Positions 28,324 to 37,661 of a stretch of DNA of 64,000 nt are shown in pieces. Within the stretch, counting starts at the first letter, position 1, and each line of letters begins with the position of its first letter. The position numbers were made by a program, and so were the translations under genes. The notes beneath the pieces are model-generated. The model was not told where the DNA came from. It saw only the letters and a program-made list of their open reading frames with translations, and did no database searches. This DNA comes from an uncultured Prochlorococcus sp. (GTDB taxonomy: Bacteria; Cyanobacteriota; Cyanobacteriia; PCC-6307; Cyanobiaceae): the NCBI GenBank assembly GCA_902594875.1, contig CACJNU010000007.1, positions 1 through 64,000 on the forward strand, given 5' to 3'.

Positions 28324-29193
28324 TTATTTATATCTTCCAATGGTAAACCTACCAATACCTGAAAGATCTTTCACAATTTCTATTGATGTAAATTTATTTT
28401 TAATAAAAAGTTGTTCTACTTTTTCGCCTTGATCAAAATGATTCTCTAAAATTAGCCAGCCCTTCTCTTTTAAAAATTTTGGTGCTTTTTGTATTATTTC
28501 CCTAATGTGTTTTAAACCATCTTCGCCACCTAATAAAGCAACTTTAGGTTCAAAATTTTTAACTTCTTTGGGTAATTTTTCATAAGTATCTTTAGGAATA
28601 TATGGGGGGTTTGAAATAGCAAGATCTAATTTTCCTTTAAAATTTTCAAGAGGTGACCACCAATTTCCACAATAAAATTTCAAATTTGATTTTTTGGAAG
28701 AATTTATATAATTTTTAGTAGCTATTTCTAATGCGTCTTGATCTATATCAGTTGCCACTCCTTCGCTAAATGGATAAGCCAACGCCAATGCAATACTTAT
28801 AGCTCCTGATCCAGTTCCTAATTCAGCAAAAAATAATTTCTCTGACTTCCTTTTAAATAAATTGAAGACAATATCTACTATTAGCTCTGTCTCTGGTCTG
28901 GGAATAAGTACCTTATTTGTAACTTTTAATTTTAAGTCTCTCCAATAAGTTATCCCGCAAAGGTATTGTATTGGGCAAGATCCTGTTAAATGTTCTTCCC
29001 AAACAGACTCTAAAAATTCTAAGTTTTTTTTTAAATGTAAGTTTCCCTTAGGATTTAAAATTTTCAAGTTTAAATCGCTAGTCGCAATATCCCCTATACA
29101 ATCAAGTAAAACTTCAAAAGATTGTTGATCACCACCTTTTGAAAGTTGCTTTTTTTTCCACAATAAAAATTCCTTTACAGAAATGCAAAGCAT
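28324..29193 (-). CDS. prmC: Peptide chain release factor N5-glutamine methyltransferase (PrmC/HemK)
   Basis: Methylates the GGQ glutamine of release factors RF1 and RF2, using S-adenosylmethionine. The 289-residue protein has an N-terminal helical domain and YLCGITYWRDLKLKVTNKVLIPRPETELIVD. The SAM-binding ELGTGSGAISIALALAYP and the catalytic NPPYIP motif (SNPPYIPKDTYEKLP) follow. It is located after psbM and before tsaC, a translation-fidelity pairing. Confidence 0.95.
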   Translation of the reverse strand: MLCISVKEFLLWKKKQLSKGGDQQSFEVLLDCIGDIATSDLNLKILNPKGNLHLKKNLEFLESVWEEHLTGSCPIQYLCGITYWRDLKLKVTNKVLIPRPETELIVDIVFNLFKRKSEKLFFAELGTGSGAISIALALAYPFSEGVATDIDQDALEIATKNYINSSKKSNLKFYCGNWWSPLENFKGKLDLAISNPPYIPKDTYEKLPKEVKNFEPKVALLGGEDGLKHIREIIQKAPKFLKEKGWLILENHFDQGEKVEQLFIKNKFTSIEIVKDLSGIGRFTIGRYK

Positions 29194-29204
29194 TTAATAA
29201 AGCA

Positions 29205-29357
29205 TTAGCGTTTTGGACCCAGTCTACCTTTACTAGAGTCAGAGTAGAAACTTGATTTTTCTCCATCTTGAGTAGAAATAAATAAACCAATGAGGAATAT
29301 TGTTGGCACCCCTACAAATAAAAGACTAGCTACGAATCCAAAGTTAGTTGTTTCCAT
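29205..29357 (-). CDS. psbM: Photosystem II reaction centre protein M (PsbM)
   Basis: A one-helix PSII subunit at the dimer interface. The 50-residue frame reads METTNFGFVASLLFVGVPTI for its first 20 residues, then FLIGLFISTQDG and a hydrophilic tail (EKSSFYSDSSKGRLGPKR). The first 30 residues fit PsbM (FxxxxLFxxVPTxFLIxLFxxT). The longer polar tail is a Prochlorococcus trait as I recall. Too short for usual cut-offs. It lies 11 bases upstream of prmC on the same strand. Confidence 0.92.
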   Translation of the reverse strand: METTNFGFVASLLFVGVPTIFLIGLFISTQDGEKSSFYSDSSKGRLGPKR

Positions 29358-29462
29358 TTAGTTGGTAGATCAATAATTAGGTAATAAGACTATAGACATA
29401 TAAATAGAAATAAAGTGGAAAAATAAACAAATTTTATAAACTGATTAACAGTCTTAAACAAT

Positions 29463-29825
29463 TTAGCGTGGTAATTTTTTATTTTCACTCATTTTTTTTA
29501 GTTCTTCCAAATTTGAGGGAGGGGATTGTGGTTTTGTTAAGATTACTGCAGATGATTTTATCAATGTTTGACATGCTAGTCGCCAATTTTCTGGTCTATT
29601 TTTAAGTTTTTCTTCCTCAACGGATGTAAGGGGGCTTAAAGAATTTTTGTTTCCACCTTCAACTGAAATAAAGCAAGTACTACATTGTCCAGCGCCTCCA
29701 CAATTTCCCAAAATACCCTTTAGTCCATAAAGCTGTAAATTCTCTTTCATTACGAGTTCTCTTAAATTTTCCCCAGGATTGCATTGAACCTCTAAGTCCT
29801 CACGGATAAATCTGATAGTTGCCAT
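29463..29825 (-). CDS. 2Fe-2S ferredoxin-like protein (adrenodoxin-type spacing)
   Basis: A 120-residue electron-transfer protein. Cysteines 42, 48, 51 and 85 are arranged C-x5-C-x2-C-x33-C (NCGGAGQCSTC ... LACQT). That is the vertebrate/ISC-type spacing rather than the C-x4-C-x2-C of plant-type PetF. The N-terminal beta-grasp (IRFIREDLEVQCNPGENLREL) is clear. The C-terminal 30 residues are polar and basic. It could serve a biosynthetic or stress function rather than main photosynthetic transfer; the partner is unknown. It lies upstream of psbM on the minus strand and is divergent from psbB. Confidence 0.88.
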   Translation of the reverse strand: MATIRFIREDLEVQCNPGENLRELVMKENLQLYGLKGILGNCGGAGQCSTCFISVEGGNKNSLSPLTSVEEEKLKNRPENWRLACQTLIKSSAVILTKPQSPPSNLEELKKMSENKKLPR

Positions 29826-30047
29826 TTTTTTAGTTATTTTTCTTATTTTGGCGTTTTAGTTTGAGAATTGTGACCAAAATATTAACAGTTTTTAGCTAAA
29901 AATTTCTTGTAAACTATGTTCTGCTAATGGATTTGCCCAATTTTTGCAAGAAAATAAATTTATTTACAAAAATCCCTCAAAGACTAAAAAACCCTTACTA
30001 TCGTGATGTTTAGCTGTTTATGCAGCATAGTTACTAGAAATTAACCG

Positions 30048-31571
30048 ATGGGATTGCCTTGGTATCGAGTTCACACAGTAGTTATTAATGACCCAGGTCG
30101 ACTACTTGCTGTGCATCTTATGCATACTGCATTATTAGCCGGCTGGGCCGGTTCAATGGCTCTTTATGAATTAGCCATTTTTGATCCTTCTGATGCTGTT
30201 CTCAATCCGATGTGGAGACAGGGGATGTACGTTATGCCTTTCATGGCAAGACTAGGTATCACAAGTAGTTGGAATGGATGGGATATTACGGGTGCTACTG
30301 GAGTTGATCCTGGATTCTGGAGTTTTGAAGGAGTTGCCGCAGCACACATTGTATTTAGTGGCCTATTGATGTTGGCATCTATTTGGCACTGGACATATTG
30401 GGACCTTGATTTATGGGAAGATTCAAGAACTGGTGAGCCTGCTCTTGATTTACCAAGAATTTTTGGAATTCACCTTCTTTTAGCAGGACTTACATGTTTT
30501 GGTTTTGGAGCTTTTCATTGCGCAAACGTGGGGATTTGGGTTTCTGATTCCTATGGTTTAAGTGGTCATGTAGAGCCTGTAGCACCTTCCTGGGGAGTTG
30601 AAGGATTTAATCCTTTTAATCCAGGAGGTATTGTCGCTAATCATATTGCAGCAGGACTTATGGGTATTATTGGAGGTATTTTTCACATTACCAACAGGCC
30701 TGGAGAAAGACTTTACAGAGCATTAAAACTTGGAAGTCTCGAGGGAGTTCTTGCTAGTGCTTTAGCCGCTGTACTATTTGTTTCTTTCGTTGTTTCAGGA
30801 ACAATGTGGTACGGTTCAGCAACCACCCCAATAGAGCTTTTTGGTCCTACTAGATATCAATGGGATTCTGGCTATTTCAAAACTGAAATTAACAGAAGAG
30901 TACAAGCTGCTATTGATGATGGAGCAACTAAATCAGAGGCATATGCATCGATTCCCGAAAAATTAGCCTTCTATGATTATGTAGGTAATAGTCCAGCTAA
31001 AGGTGGACTATTCAGAGTTGGAGCTCTTGTTAATGGTGATGGTTTACCAACTGGTTGGCAAGGTCACATTGCTTTCCAAGATAAGGAAGGTAACGAATTA
31101 GAAGTTAGAAGAATTCCTAATTTCTTTGAAAACTTCCCTGTCATTCTCGAAGATAAAGAAGGCAATGTAAGGGCAGATATCCCATTTAGAAGAGCTGAAG
31201 CAAAGTACTCATTTGAGCAAACTGGCATTACTGCAACTATTTATGGAGGAGACCTAGATGGACAAACATTTACAGATCCTGCAGTAGTGAAAAGATTAGC
31301 AAGAAAAGCTCAACTTGGAGAAGCATTCAAGTTTGACAGAGAGACATATAAATCTGACGGTGTTTTCCGAAGTTCTCCAAGAGCATGGTTTACATATGCA
31401 CATTTATGTTTCGGATTGCTATTCTTATTTGGGCACTGGTGGCACGCTTCAAGAACTCTTTACAGAAATTCCTTTGCTGGTATTGATGCTGAGATTGGTG
31501 ACCAAGTTGAATTTGGTTTATTCAAGAAGCTTGGAGACGAAACCACAAGAAGAATCCCTGGAAGGGTTTAA
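30048..31571 (+). CDS. psbB: Photosystem II CP47 core antenna (PsbB)
   Basis: A chlorophyll-binding inner antenna that passes excitation to the reaction centre. The 507-residue protein starts [20 protein letters not shown], the invariant CP47 N-terminus. Six transmembrane helices carry conserved His ligands, for example [72 protein letters not shown] and [22 protein letters not shown]. The large lumenal loop E runs from about residue 260 to 440. psbT follows 23 bases later. Confidence 0.98.
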   Translation: MGLPWYRVHTVVINDPGRLLAVHLMHTALLAGWAGSMALYELAIFDPSDAVLNPMWRQGMYVMPFMARLGITSSWNGWDITGATGVDPGFWSFEGVAAAHIVFSGLLMLASIWHWTYWDLDLWEDSRTGEPALDLPRIFGIHLLLAGLTCFGFGAFHCANVGIWVSDSYGLSGHVEPVAPSWGVEGFNPFNPGGIVANHIAAGLMGIIGGIFHITNRPGERLYRALKLGSLEGVLASALAAVLFVSFVVSGTMWYGSATTPIELFGPTRYQWDSGYFKTEINRRVQAAIDDGATKSEAYASIPEKLAFYDYVGNSPAKGGLFRVGALVNGDGLPTGWQGHIAFQDKEGNELEVRRIPNFFENFPVILEDKEGNVRADIPFRRAEAKYSFEQTGITATIYGGDLDGQTFTDPAVVKRLARKAQLGEAFKFDRETYKSDGVFRSSPRAWFTYAHLCFGLLFLFGHWWHASRTLYRNSFAGIDAEIGDQVEFGLFKKLGDETTRRIPGRV

Positions 31572-31594
31572 ACTAAACTTTATTACTTAAACTT

Positions 31595-31693
31595 ATGGAA
31601 GCTTTCGCTTACGTTCTTATTCTAACTCTCGCAGTTGTAACCTTATTCTTTGCTGTCGCCTTTAGAGATCCACCTAAATTCGATAGAAAATGA
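31595..31693 (+). CDS. psbT: Photosystem II protein T (PsbT)
   Basis: A one-helix subunit at the PSII dimer interface that stabilises QA binding. The 32 residues begin [20 protein letters not shown] and continue [12 protein letters not shown], matching PsbT (MExxxYxxxLxxxxxxxFFAIxFRxPPxI). It is co-transcribed with psbB and followed at once by an intrinsic terminator. Confidence 0.95.
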   Translation: MEAFAYVLILTLAVVTLFFAVAFRDPPKFDRK

Positions 31694-31700
31694 ATTATGA

Positions 31701-31731
31701 AAAAGACCTCTTTAACAAGAGGTTTTTTTTT
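31701..31731 (+). terminator. Intrinsic terminator after psbBT
   Basis: Stem ACCTC (31706-31710) and GAGGT (31718-31722) with an 8-base loop, extended by an A-run on the left and nine T residues on the right. It lies eight bases after the psbT stop and fits rho-independent termination on the plus strand. Confidence 0.8.
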
Positions 31732-31789
31732 ACTTTTCATAATTAGGATATTACTCTACTATTAGGGTTGAAGTGCATTATTTCACCAC

Positions 31790-32269
31790 ATGCAGTGTCC
31801 AACCTGTCAAAACACAGATAGCAGAGTTTTGGAATCAAGATCTGCTGATAGTGGTAAAAGTGTTCGAAGAAGAAGAGAATGCTTAAATTGCAGCTTTAGA
31901 TTTACAACTTATGAAAGAGTCGAAACAATGCCAGTTTCAGTTATAAAGAAAGATGGTGGCAGAGAATTATTTGATAAACAAAAATTATTTACTGGCATAT
32001 CAAGGGCATGCGAAAAAACTAACTTCAGTAGTGAAGCAATTATTAATTTCGTAGATGGAATTGAATCACAAATCGTTCAAGAGTCCAATAAAGATATTAA
32101 ATCTTCACAAATCGGAGAATTAATACTTAAAAATCTTAGAAAAGAAAACGAAGTCGCCTATATAAGATACGCCTCAGTTTACAGAAAATTTAATGGAGTA
32201 AAAGATTTTATTTCAACTCTTGAATCTTTAAAGGGAAGTTCAAAAAACCAATTAGCATCAATTTCATAA
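31790..32269 (+). CDS. nrdR: Transcriptional repressor NrdR
   Basis: A zinc- and nucleotide-binding repressor of ribonucleotide reductase genes. The 159-residue protein has the N-terminal zinc ribbon ([17 protein letters not shown] ... [15 protein letters not shown]) with two CxxC pairs. It is followed by an ATP-cone ([29 protein letters not shown]). Normal family length. It lies between psbBT and rpsA; no NrdR box was looked for outside this area. Confidence 0.96.
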   Translation: MQCPTCQNTDSRVLESRSADSGKSVRRRRECLNCSFRFTTYERVETMPVSVIKKDGGRELFDKQKLFTGISRACEKTNFSSEAIINFVDGIESQIVQESNKDIKSSQIGELILKNLRKENEVAYIRYASVYRKFNGVKDFISTLESLKGSSKNQLASIS

Positions 32270-32349
32270 AATTCAGCATCTTAAAGTGTAGAATACATAT
32301 CACAAATATTTATTGCTATTGGTTTGCAGGCCAGTAGCATCCCTTTCTA

Positions 32350-32364
32350 ACTACCTTAGGTAGT
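32350..32364 (+). promoter_or_regulatory. Hairpin in the rpsA leader
   Basis: A perfect inverted repeat, ACTACC (32350-32355), loop TTA, GGTAGT (32359-32364), ends 14 bases before the rpsA ATG. S1 is known in other bacteria to repress its own mRNA through leader structure. This small hairpin next to the ribosome-binding region is a candidate site; function is inferred. Confidence 0.4.
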
Positions 32365-32378
32365 CTGCGATACAACAA

Positions 32379-33470
32379 ATGAACGAAAATTCTTCCCAAA
32401 CCATTAAAGAACTTTCTGAAGATCAAGAAATTAAAAATTCGTCTGAGTTAGATAATGATTCAACCTCTAAAAATGAGGAAGATTTATCATTCGAGAAGAG
32501 CGACATACCTTCAGCAGACTCTTCCTCTAGCAGAACAAATACTGATTTTGACAACGCAGGATTCACACAAGAAGAATTTGCATCACTTTTAGGTAAGTAT
32601 GACTATAACTTTAAGCCTGGCGATTTAGTTAAAGGTACCGTTTTTGCTCTAGAGCCAAAAGGTGCCATGATAGATATAGGGGCAAAAACAGCTGCTTTTA
32701 TGCCTGTTCAGGAGGTTTCAATAAATAGAGTTGAAGGACTTAATGATGTTTTACAACCTTCAGAAAGTAGAGAATTTTTCATAATGAGCGAAGAAAATGA
32801 AGATGGCCAATTAGCCCTCTCCATTCGAAGAATTGAATATCAAAGAGCATGGGAAAGGGTTAGACAACTTCAAAAAGAAGATGCGACTATTTATTCTGAA
32901 GTTTTTGCAACAAACAGAGGAGGGGCTCTTGTTAGGGTAGAGGGCTTGAGAGGTTTTATCCCAGGCTCTCATATAAGTGCTCGAAAAATAAAAGATGACT
33001 TAGAAGGTGAATATTTACCTTTAAAATTTCTTGAAGTTGATGAAGAGAGAAATAGATTAGTACTAAGTCATAGAAGAGCTTTGGTTGAGAAGAAAATGAA
33101 CCGACTAGAGGTAGGCGAAGTTGTTGTTGGTTCTGTAAAAGGTATTAAACCTTATGGAGCGTTTATTGATATTGGTGGAGTTAGTGGTTTATTGCACATT
33201 TCTGAGATTAGTCATGAACATATTGAGACTCCTCATAATGTTTTAAATGTGAGTGACCAAATGAAAGTGATGATAATTGACCTTGATTCAGAAAGAGGAC
33301 GAATTTCCTTATCTACTAAAGCACTTGAACCTGAACCAGGTGATATGCTAACTGATCCTCAAAAAGTATTTAGTAAAGCTGAAGAAATGGCTGCTAAATA
33401 TAAACAAATGTTATTTGAACAAACTGACGAGAACGAAGAGACCCTCACAGCTTCAGCTGAAACAATATAA
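32379..33470 (+). CDS. rpsA: 30S ribosomal protein S1
   Basis: Binds mRNA on the small subunit and helps initiation. The 363-residue cyanobacterial-type S1 begins with an acidic, Ser/Asn-rich extension (about residues 1-78). Three OB-fold S1 domains follow: KPGDLVKGTVFALEPKGAMIDIGAKTAAFMP, then TIYSEVFATNRGGALVRVEGLRGFIPGSHIS, then EVGEVVVGSVKGIKPYGAFIDIGGVSGLLHISEIS. The C-terminus is polar. E. coli S1 has six domains; three is normal for cyanobacteria and chloroplasts. It carries a 5' hairpin. Confidence 0.96.
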   Translation: MNENSSQTIKELSEDQEIKNSSELDNDSTSKNEEDLSFEKSDIPSADSSSSRTNTDFDNAGFTQEEFASLLGKYDYNFKPGDLVKGTVFALEPKGAMIDIGAKTAAFMPVQEVSINRVEGLNDVLQPSESREFFIMSEENEDGQLALSIRRIEYQRAWERVRQLQKEDATIYSEVFATNRGGALVRVEGLRGFIPGSHISARKIKDDLEGEYLPLKFLEVDEERNRLVLSHRRALVEKKMNRLEVGEVVVGSVKGIKPYGAFIDIGGVSGLLHISEISHEHIETPHNVLNVSDQMKVMIIDLDSERGRISLSTKALEPEPGDMLTDPQKVFSKAEEMAAKYKQMLFEQTDENEETLTASAETI

Positions 33471-33572
33471 CTTCACTTATTTATTTTGTGCACGAATATC
33501 AGAACTTAAGCCTAATTATTTTTATACACGTATTTTTAATTAACAATAATTGATTTGTAACGATAATCTAAT

Positions 33573-33588
33573 TTAGGATATTTCCTAA
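33573..33588 (+). promoter_or_regulatory. Hairpin upstream of metK
   Basis: An inverted repeat, TTAGGA (33573-33578), 4-base loop TATT, TCCTAA (33583-33588), lies 18 bases before the metK ATG. It is too small to be a known SAM riboswitch class, and no T run follows. It could be an operator, an mRNA stability hairpin or chance in AT-rich DNA. Confidence 0.3.
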
Positions 33589-33606
33589 TTCCAAAATTAT
33601 TTGTAA

Positions 33607-34848
33607 ATGAGTGATTTCATTTTCACTTCAGAATCCGTAACCGAAGGTCATCCTGACAAAATTTGTGATCAAATTAGTGACGCTGTTTTAGACGCTTTAT
33701 TGACAGAAGATCCAGAAAGCAGAGTTGCATGCGAAACTGTCGTTAACACTGGTCTTTGTCTACTTACTGGAGAAATAACTTCAAAAGCAAAAGTGGATTA
33801 TATAAAACTTGTTAGAAATGTAATTAAAGAAATTGGATATGAGGGCCATAGAGCAGGTGGTTTTGACGCAAATAGTTGTGCAGTTTTAGTAGCACTTGAC
33901 GAGCAATCACCAGATATTTCTCAAGGAGTAAACGAAGCAGATGATGTTAACGATGATTTGGAAGATAATACAGGTGCTGGCGACCAAGGCATAATGTTCG
34001 GCTATGCATGCGATGAGACGCCTGAATTAATGCCCTTACCGATTAGCTTGGCTCATAGATTAGCCATTCAACTTTCTAAGGTAAGGCACGAAAACGTTCT
34101 TAATTATCTACTCCCTGATGGTAAAACTCAAGTAAGTATTGATTATAAAAATGGAGTCCCACTATCGATTAATACCATTTTAATTTCAACTCAACATAAT
34201 CCTGAGGTGGATGGTATGACAAATGAAGAAGAAATTCGTCAAAGAATAAAAGAAGATTTATGGACGCATGTTGTAATTCCTGCTACTGAAGATTTAGAAA
34301 TCAAACCAAACATTCATACAACAAGATTTCTAGTAAATCCCACGGGCAAATTTGTCGTAGGGGGGCCTCAAGGTGATGCCGGACTTACTGGAAGAAAAAT
34401 TATAGTAGATACTTATGGGGGTTACGCAAGACACGGAGGAGGGGCATTTTCTGGTAAAGATCCTACAAAAGTTGATAGATCAGCTGCTTATGCAGCACGT
34501 TATGTAGCTAAAAGCATAGTTAAGGCCAAATTAGCAAAAAAGGCAGAAGTACAATTAAGTTATGCAATTGGAGTTGCCAAACCGATTTCCATTCTTGTTG
34601 AAACTTTTAATACTAGCGTTATTTCACAAGCTAATTTGACTGAGCTAATTAATAAGTACTTTGATTTAAGACCAGCAGCAATTATAAAAGAATTTGATCT
34701 AAGAAATCTACCCAAAAAAATGGGTGGCAAATTTTTTAGAAAGACTGCATCCTATGGACATTTTGGCAGAAGAGATCTTGTGCTCCCTTGGGAAAAGGTA
34801 GAAGAAAAAGCAGCCCAATTAGCGGAGGCTTCCAAAGTATTTTTATAA
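33607..34848 (+). CDS. metK: S-adenosylmethionine synthetase
   Basis: Condenses ATP and methionine to S-adenosylmethionine, the methyl donor for chlorophyll and quinone synthesis among others. The 413-residue protein shows [25 protein letters not shown], the ATP-binding [15 protein letters not shown], the glycine-rich [21 protein letters not shown] and [19 protein letters not shown] motifs, and the C-terminal ASYGHFGR. The FGGY kinase gene starts 13 bases after the stop. Confidence 0.97.
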   Translation: MSDFIFTSESVTEGHPDKICDQISDAVLDALLTEDPESRVACETVVNTGLCLLTGEITSKAKVDYIKLVRNVIKEIGYEGHRAGGFDANSCAVLVALDEQSPDISQGVNEADDVNDDLEDNTGAGDQGIMFGYACDETPELMPLPISLAHRLAIQLSKVRHENVLNYLLPDGKTQVSIDYKNGVPLSINTILISTQHNPEVDGMTNEEEIRQRIKEDLWTHVVIPATEDLEIKPNIHTTRFLVNPTGKFVVGGPQGDAGLTGRKIIVDTYGGYARHGGGAFSGKDPTKVDRSAAYAARYVAKSIVKAKLAKKAEVQLSYAIGVAKPISILVETFNTSVISQANLTELINKYFDLRPAAIIKEFDLRNLPKKMGGKFFRKTASYGHFGRRDLVLPWEKVEEKAAQLAEASKVFL

Positions 34849-34861
34849 AAAAATTTATTTT

Positions 34862-36091
34862 ATGCCTGATAACTTTTATGGAGGGTTAGATTTTGGCACC
34901 AGTGGTGCAAGAATATCAATAATTAATCTTCAAAAAAAATTAGTATATTCAAATTCAGTACCTTATTTATTCAGCTTTAAAAATCCAACTTCTTGGATAA
35001 ATTCTTGTGAAAATCTTTTAGTTAGTTTACCCATTGAGATAAAAATTAACCTCAATAAATTGGCTATCTCCGGCACCTCAGGAACTTTAATGCCATCCAA
35101 TTTACAAGGAAAGCCGATAGGGGAAGCAATACCTTACTACCAAGCATGTATTGAACATAAGATCCTTCTTGAATCCTTAGCTTCTGGAGAAGATCATCTG
35201 CAAACTCCATACGGTAGTCTTGCTAAAGCATTAAAACTGATAGATAAATATGGGACAAATATACTTTTGCGACATCAATCTGATTGGATCACTGGTTGGT
35301 TTTTAAAAGATTGGACTTATGGAGAAGAAGGTAACAATATCAAACTTGGTTGGGATCTAGAAAAAGAATCATGGCCAAAAAGTTATCTCAATACTTCATG
35401 GCAAAAATGCTTACCTCAAATAGTAAAAAGTGGGAAAATTATTGGACAAGTGAATTTTGATTTAGCAGAGAGATTTAACTTGAATAAGAAATTAATATTA
35501 ATCTCAGGCACCACTGACTCTAATGCAAGTGTAATAGCTGCAGGTTTAGATAAAGAAGATGGTCTCACAGTTTTAGGAACAACTATTGTAGTTAAAAAAA
35601 TTATTGATAAACCAATAAAAAAACAAGGGATTACAAACCATAGAGTAAGCGGTCATTGGATATGTGGAGGGGCATCAAACGCAGGCTGTGGCATCTTGTC
35701 CCAATTCTTCTCTGATTTAGAAATAAAAGAGCTCAGCCGACAAATAAATCCATCGAAAAACACTTCTTTGAATCTTTTACCTCTTAATAGTAAAGGCGAG
35801 AGATTTCCTATTAATAATTCTAATTTAGAGCCGATACTTGGTCCTAGACCAGTAAGTGATTCTCTTTATTTACATGCATTGTTCGAGGGACTAGCCAAGA
35901 TCGAATTGAAAGGATGGGAAAAACTAGGCGAACTAACAGGTTCACTTCCAAAAAAAATTATTACTATTGGTGGAGGTTCAAAAAACCCTCAGTGGAGAAA
36001 AATAAGAGAAAAAATTATAAATATACCAATAGTTTCATGTAGTAGAAGCACTTCTTTTGGTACTGCCTTATTAGCTATTAATTCAAAATAA
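34862..36091 (+). CDS. FGGY carbohydrate kinase, D-ribulokinase-like
   Basis: A sugar kinase of the FGGY family (409 residues). The N-terminal phosphate-binding loop is YGGLDFGTSGARISI. Other motifs are LAISGTSGTLMPSN, the catalytic Asp region LISGTTDSNASVIAAGL, TVLGTTIVVKKI and the C-terminal IITIGGGSKNPQWRKI. It is shorter than xylulokinase (about 480-500). It looks like the cyanobacterial and plant (AtXK-1-type) group reported to phosphorylate D-ribulose; that assignment is from memory of the family. It probably salvages ribulose to ribulose-5-phosphate for the Calvin or pentose phosphate cycle. It follows metK on the same strand. Confidence 0.82.
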   Translation: MPDNFYGGLDFGTSGARISIINLQKKLVYSNSVPYLFSFKNPTSWINSCENLLVSLPIEIKINLNKLAISGTSGTLMPSNLQGKPIGEAIPYYQACIEHKILLESLASGEDHLQTPYGSLAKALKLIDKYGTNILLRHQSDWITGWFLKDWTYGEEGNNIKLGWDLEKESWPKSYLNTSWQKCLPQIVKSGKIIGQVNFDLAERFNLNKKLILISGTTDSNASVIAAGLDKEDGLTVLGTTIVVKKIIDKPIKKQGITNHRVSGHWICGGASNAGCGILSQFFSDLEIKELSRQINPSKNTSLNLLPLNSKGERFPINNSNLEPILGPRPVSDSLYLHALFEGLAKIELKGWEKLGELTGSLPKKIITIGGGSKNPQWRKIREKIINIPIVSCSRSTSFGTALLAINSK

Positions 36092-36181
36092 TAATTTTCT
36101 GGATATTTAATAAAGATATAAAATTTTTGATGAAAAGGGTTTCACAAACTACACATCTTAATTTAAAGTATATAGGTTAGA

Positions 36182-36254
36182 GCCGGGATAGCTCAGTTGG
36201 TAGAGCAGGCGACTGAAAATCGCCGTGTCCCCAGTTCAAATCTGGGTCCTGGCA
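36182..36254 (+). tRNA. tRNA-Phe (anticodon GAA)
   Basis: Starts GCCGGGATAGCTCAGTTGG and ends TCCTGGCA. The acceptor stem pairs with one G-T. The anticodon arm GGCGA-CTGAAAA-TCGCC reads GAA (Phe). 73 nt without CCA. A strong terminator follows. Confidence 0.97.
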
Positions 36255-36259
36255 CCTTT

Positions 36260-36284
36260 AAAACCCTGTCACAGACAGGGTTTT
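36260..36284 (+). terminator. Perfect hairpin terminator after tRNA-Phe
   Basis: AAAACCCTGTC (36260-36270), loop ACA, GACAGGGTTTT (36274-36284): an 11-bp perfect stem with A/T ends. It works as an intrinsic terminator on the plus strand after tRNA-Phe and on the minus strand after the 139-aa gene whose stop is at 36343. Confidence 0.85.
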
Positions 36285-36342
36285 ATACTTTAAAGTCATT
36301 GATAACTCGTGATTTTTTCGTATTTTTTATAATTAAAAATTT

Positions 36343-36762
36343 TTATTTTTCGACTCTGCAGACTTGACCAATAACGCCCAAAATCAGTTTATCTCCATTT
36401 GGATCTTGCCAATCCGCTAAATCATTGAAATTACTATTTGCTTCATCTATTGAGACATCAACATCTCTAAATGATTTTTCAAAACAATTTATATCCATTG
36501 TATAGAGAATATCCTTCGTAATTTCACTTTTTGTTTTGGGAATATATTTACTCAATACTCTTACAGAACCATCCTCATTCCTTTTTATACTTTGCCTATC
36601 CCATAACTGCTCTCCATATTCACTTTTGGGGACACCAACCCATTCATGAGGCAAAGCATTTGCTGGTTTTATAAAAATAAAAATTGGAACGATTATCGAA
36701 AGGAGTAAACCAATGCAATTTCTAATAAATATTGAACTAACTATATTCTTAGAATCAACCAT
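36343..36762 (-). CDS. Exported hypothetical protein (139 aa)
   Basis: A basic, then hydrophobic N-terminus (FIRNCIGLLLSIIVPIFIFIKPANA, residues 12-36) forms a signal peptide with an ANA cleavage site. It is followed by the mature domain LPHEWVGVPKSEYGEQLWDRQSIKRNEDGSVRVLSKYIPK. The W..VxxxxxGEQxWD...I..NxDGxVRVLS pattern and two Cys (NCFEKSF, GQVCRVE) suggest a compact secreted domain like those seen in cyanobacterial surface-adhesin-type proteins (CpeR/S-layer unrelated). The family is uncertain. Probably periplasmic or lumenal. It reads toward the terminator at 36260-36284. Confidence 0.65.
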   Translation of the reverse strand: MVDSKNIVSSIFIRNCIGLLLSIIVPIFIFIKPANALPHEWVGVPKSEYGEQLWDRQSIKRNEDGSVRVLSKYIPKTKSEITKDILYTMDINCFEKSFRDVDVSIDEANSNFNDLADWQDPNGDKLILGVIGQVCRVEK

Positions 36763-36908
36763 AAATACTTCTGCAGTACAAAAATTTTTTATCTAGAGGA
36801 AATAAAGGATAAAAATTTGTAAAAATTTTTATTGATTAGTATTTCTATTATAGATACAATCGAATATTAAATTAAAAACTTACTTCCAATAAGTTAATTA
36901 GAACAATA

Positions 36909-37544
36909 ATGAATAAATTACAAAAATTTCTCTCAGTAGTTTTTTTTATAGCAATATTTGTTGTATTGATTTATTTAATCCAAAATTATGGGATTGAACC
37001 TCTAAGAAACAAAATACAAAATATGGGGATTTGGGCTCCTTTTGGAATATTCATACTTAGAGGAGTAAGTATTATTTTACCTGCCCTTCCAAGTTCAGCT
37101 TATTCTCTGCTAGCTGGCTCATTACTAGGATTTCAAAAAGGTTACATGACAATAATCTTTTCTGATATCGTTTTTTGCCAAGCTGCTTTCTTTATCGCAA
37201 GAAATTATGGCCGGGTTCCTGTACGTAATTTAGTAGGCCCGAAAGCAATGAATAAGATTGAAAGTTTTAATCAAAACCAGCTAGAAGAAAATTTCTTTCT
37301 TATGACAGGTCTACTAATGACTGGCCTTTTTGATTTTCTAAGCTACGCGATTGGTATTGGAGGAACTCGCTGGAAAATATTTACTCCTGCATTATTAATA
37401 AGTCTTCTAATCAGTGACTCTATACTTGTTGCAGTAGGAGCTGGAGTTAGTCAGGGAGCAGGCTTATTTCTAGGGATTGCTCTATTGGGAATGTTTGCTT
37501 TAGCGACTTTTTCAGGATTGGCAAAAAATAAAATGCCTAAATAA
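36909..37544 (+). CDS. TVP38/TMEM64-family (VTT domain) membrane protein
   Basis: A polytopic membrane protein of 211 residues in the DedA-like VTT superfamily, involved in lipid scrambling and membrane homeostasis in the known members. Visible features are an N-terminal helix (FLSVVFFIAIFVVLIYLI) and the conserved re-entrant region WAPFGIFILRGVSIILPALPSSAYSLLAGSLLGFQKGY. FSDIVFCQAAFFIARNYGR follows, and further helices reach LALATFSGL-type sequence near the end. The P-x-LPSSAYSLLAGxLLG block is the VTT hallmark. Substrate unknown. Confidence 0.82.
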   Translation: MNKLQKFLSVVFFIAIFVVLIYLIQNYGIEPLRNKIQNMGIWAPFGIFILRGVSIILPALPSSAYSLLAGSLLGFQKGYMTIIFSDIVFCQAAFFIARNYGRVPVRNLVGPKAMNKIESFNQNQLEENFFLMTGLLMTGLFDFLSYAIGIGGTRWKIFTPALLISLLISDSILVAVGAGVSQGAGLFLGIALLGMFALATFSGLAKNKMPK

Positions 37545-37661
37545 CAAAACAGTTGATAATTCTGTGATCAAAGAAGAAAGATATGACATTTTCGCAAACA
37601 ATAACTATATAAATAATGATTCATGCAAGAATAGGAATCGATTAATTTTTAAAGTTATTAG

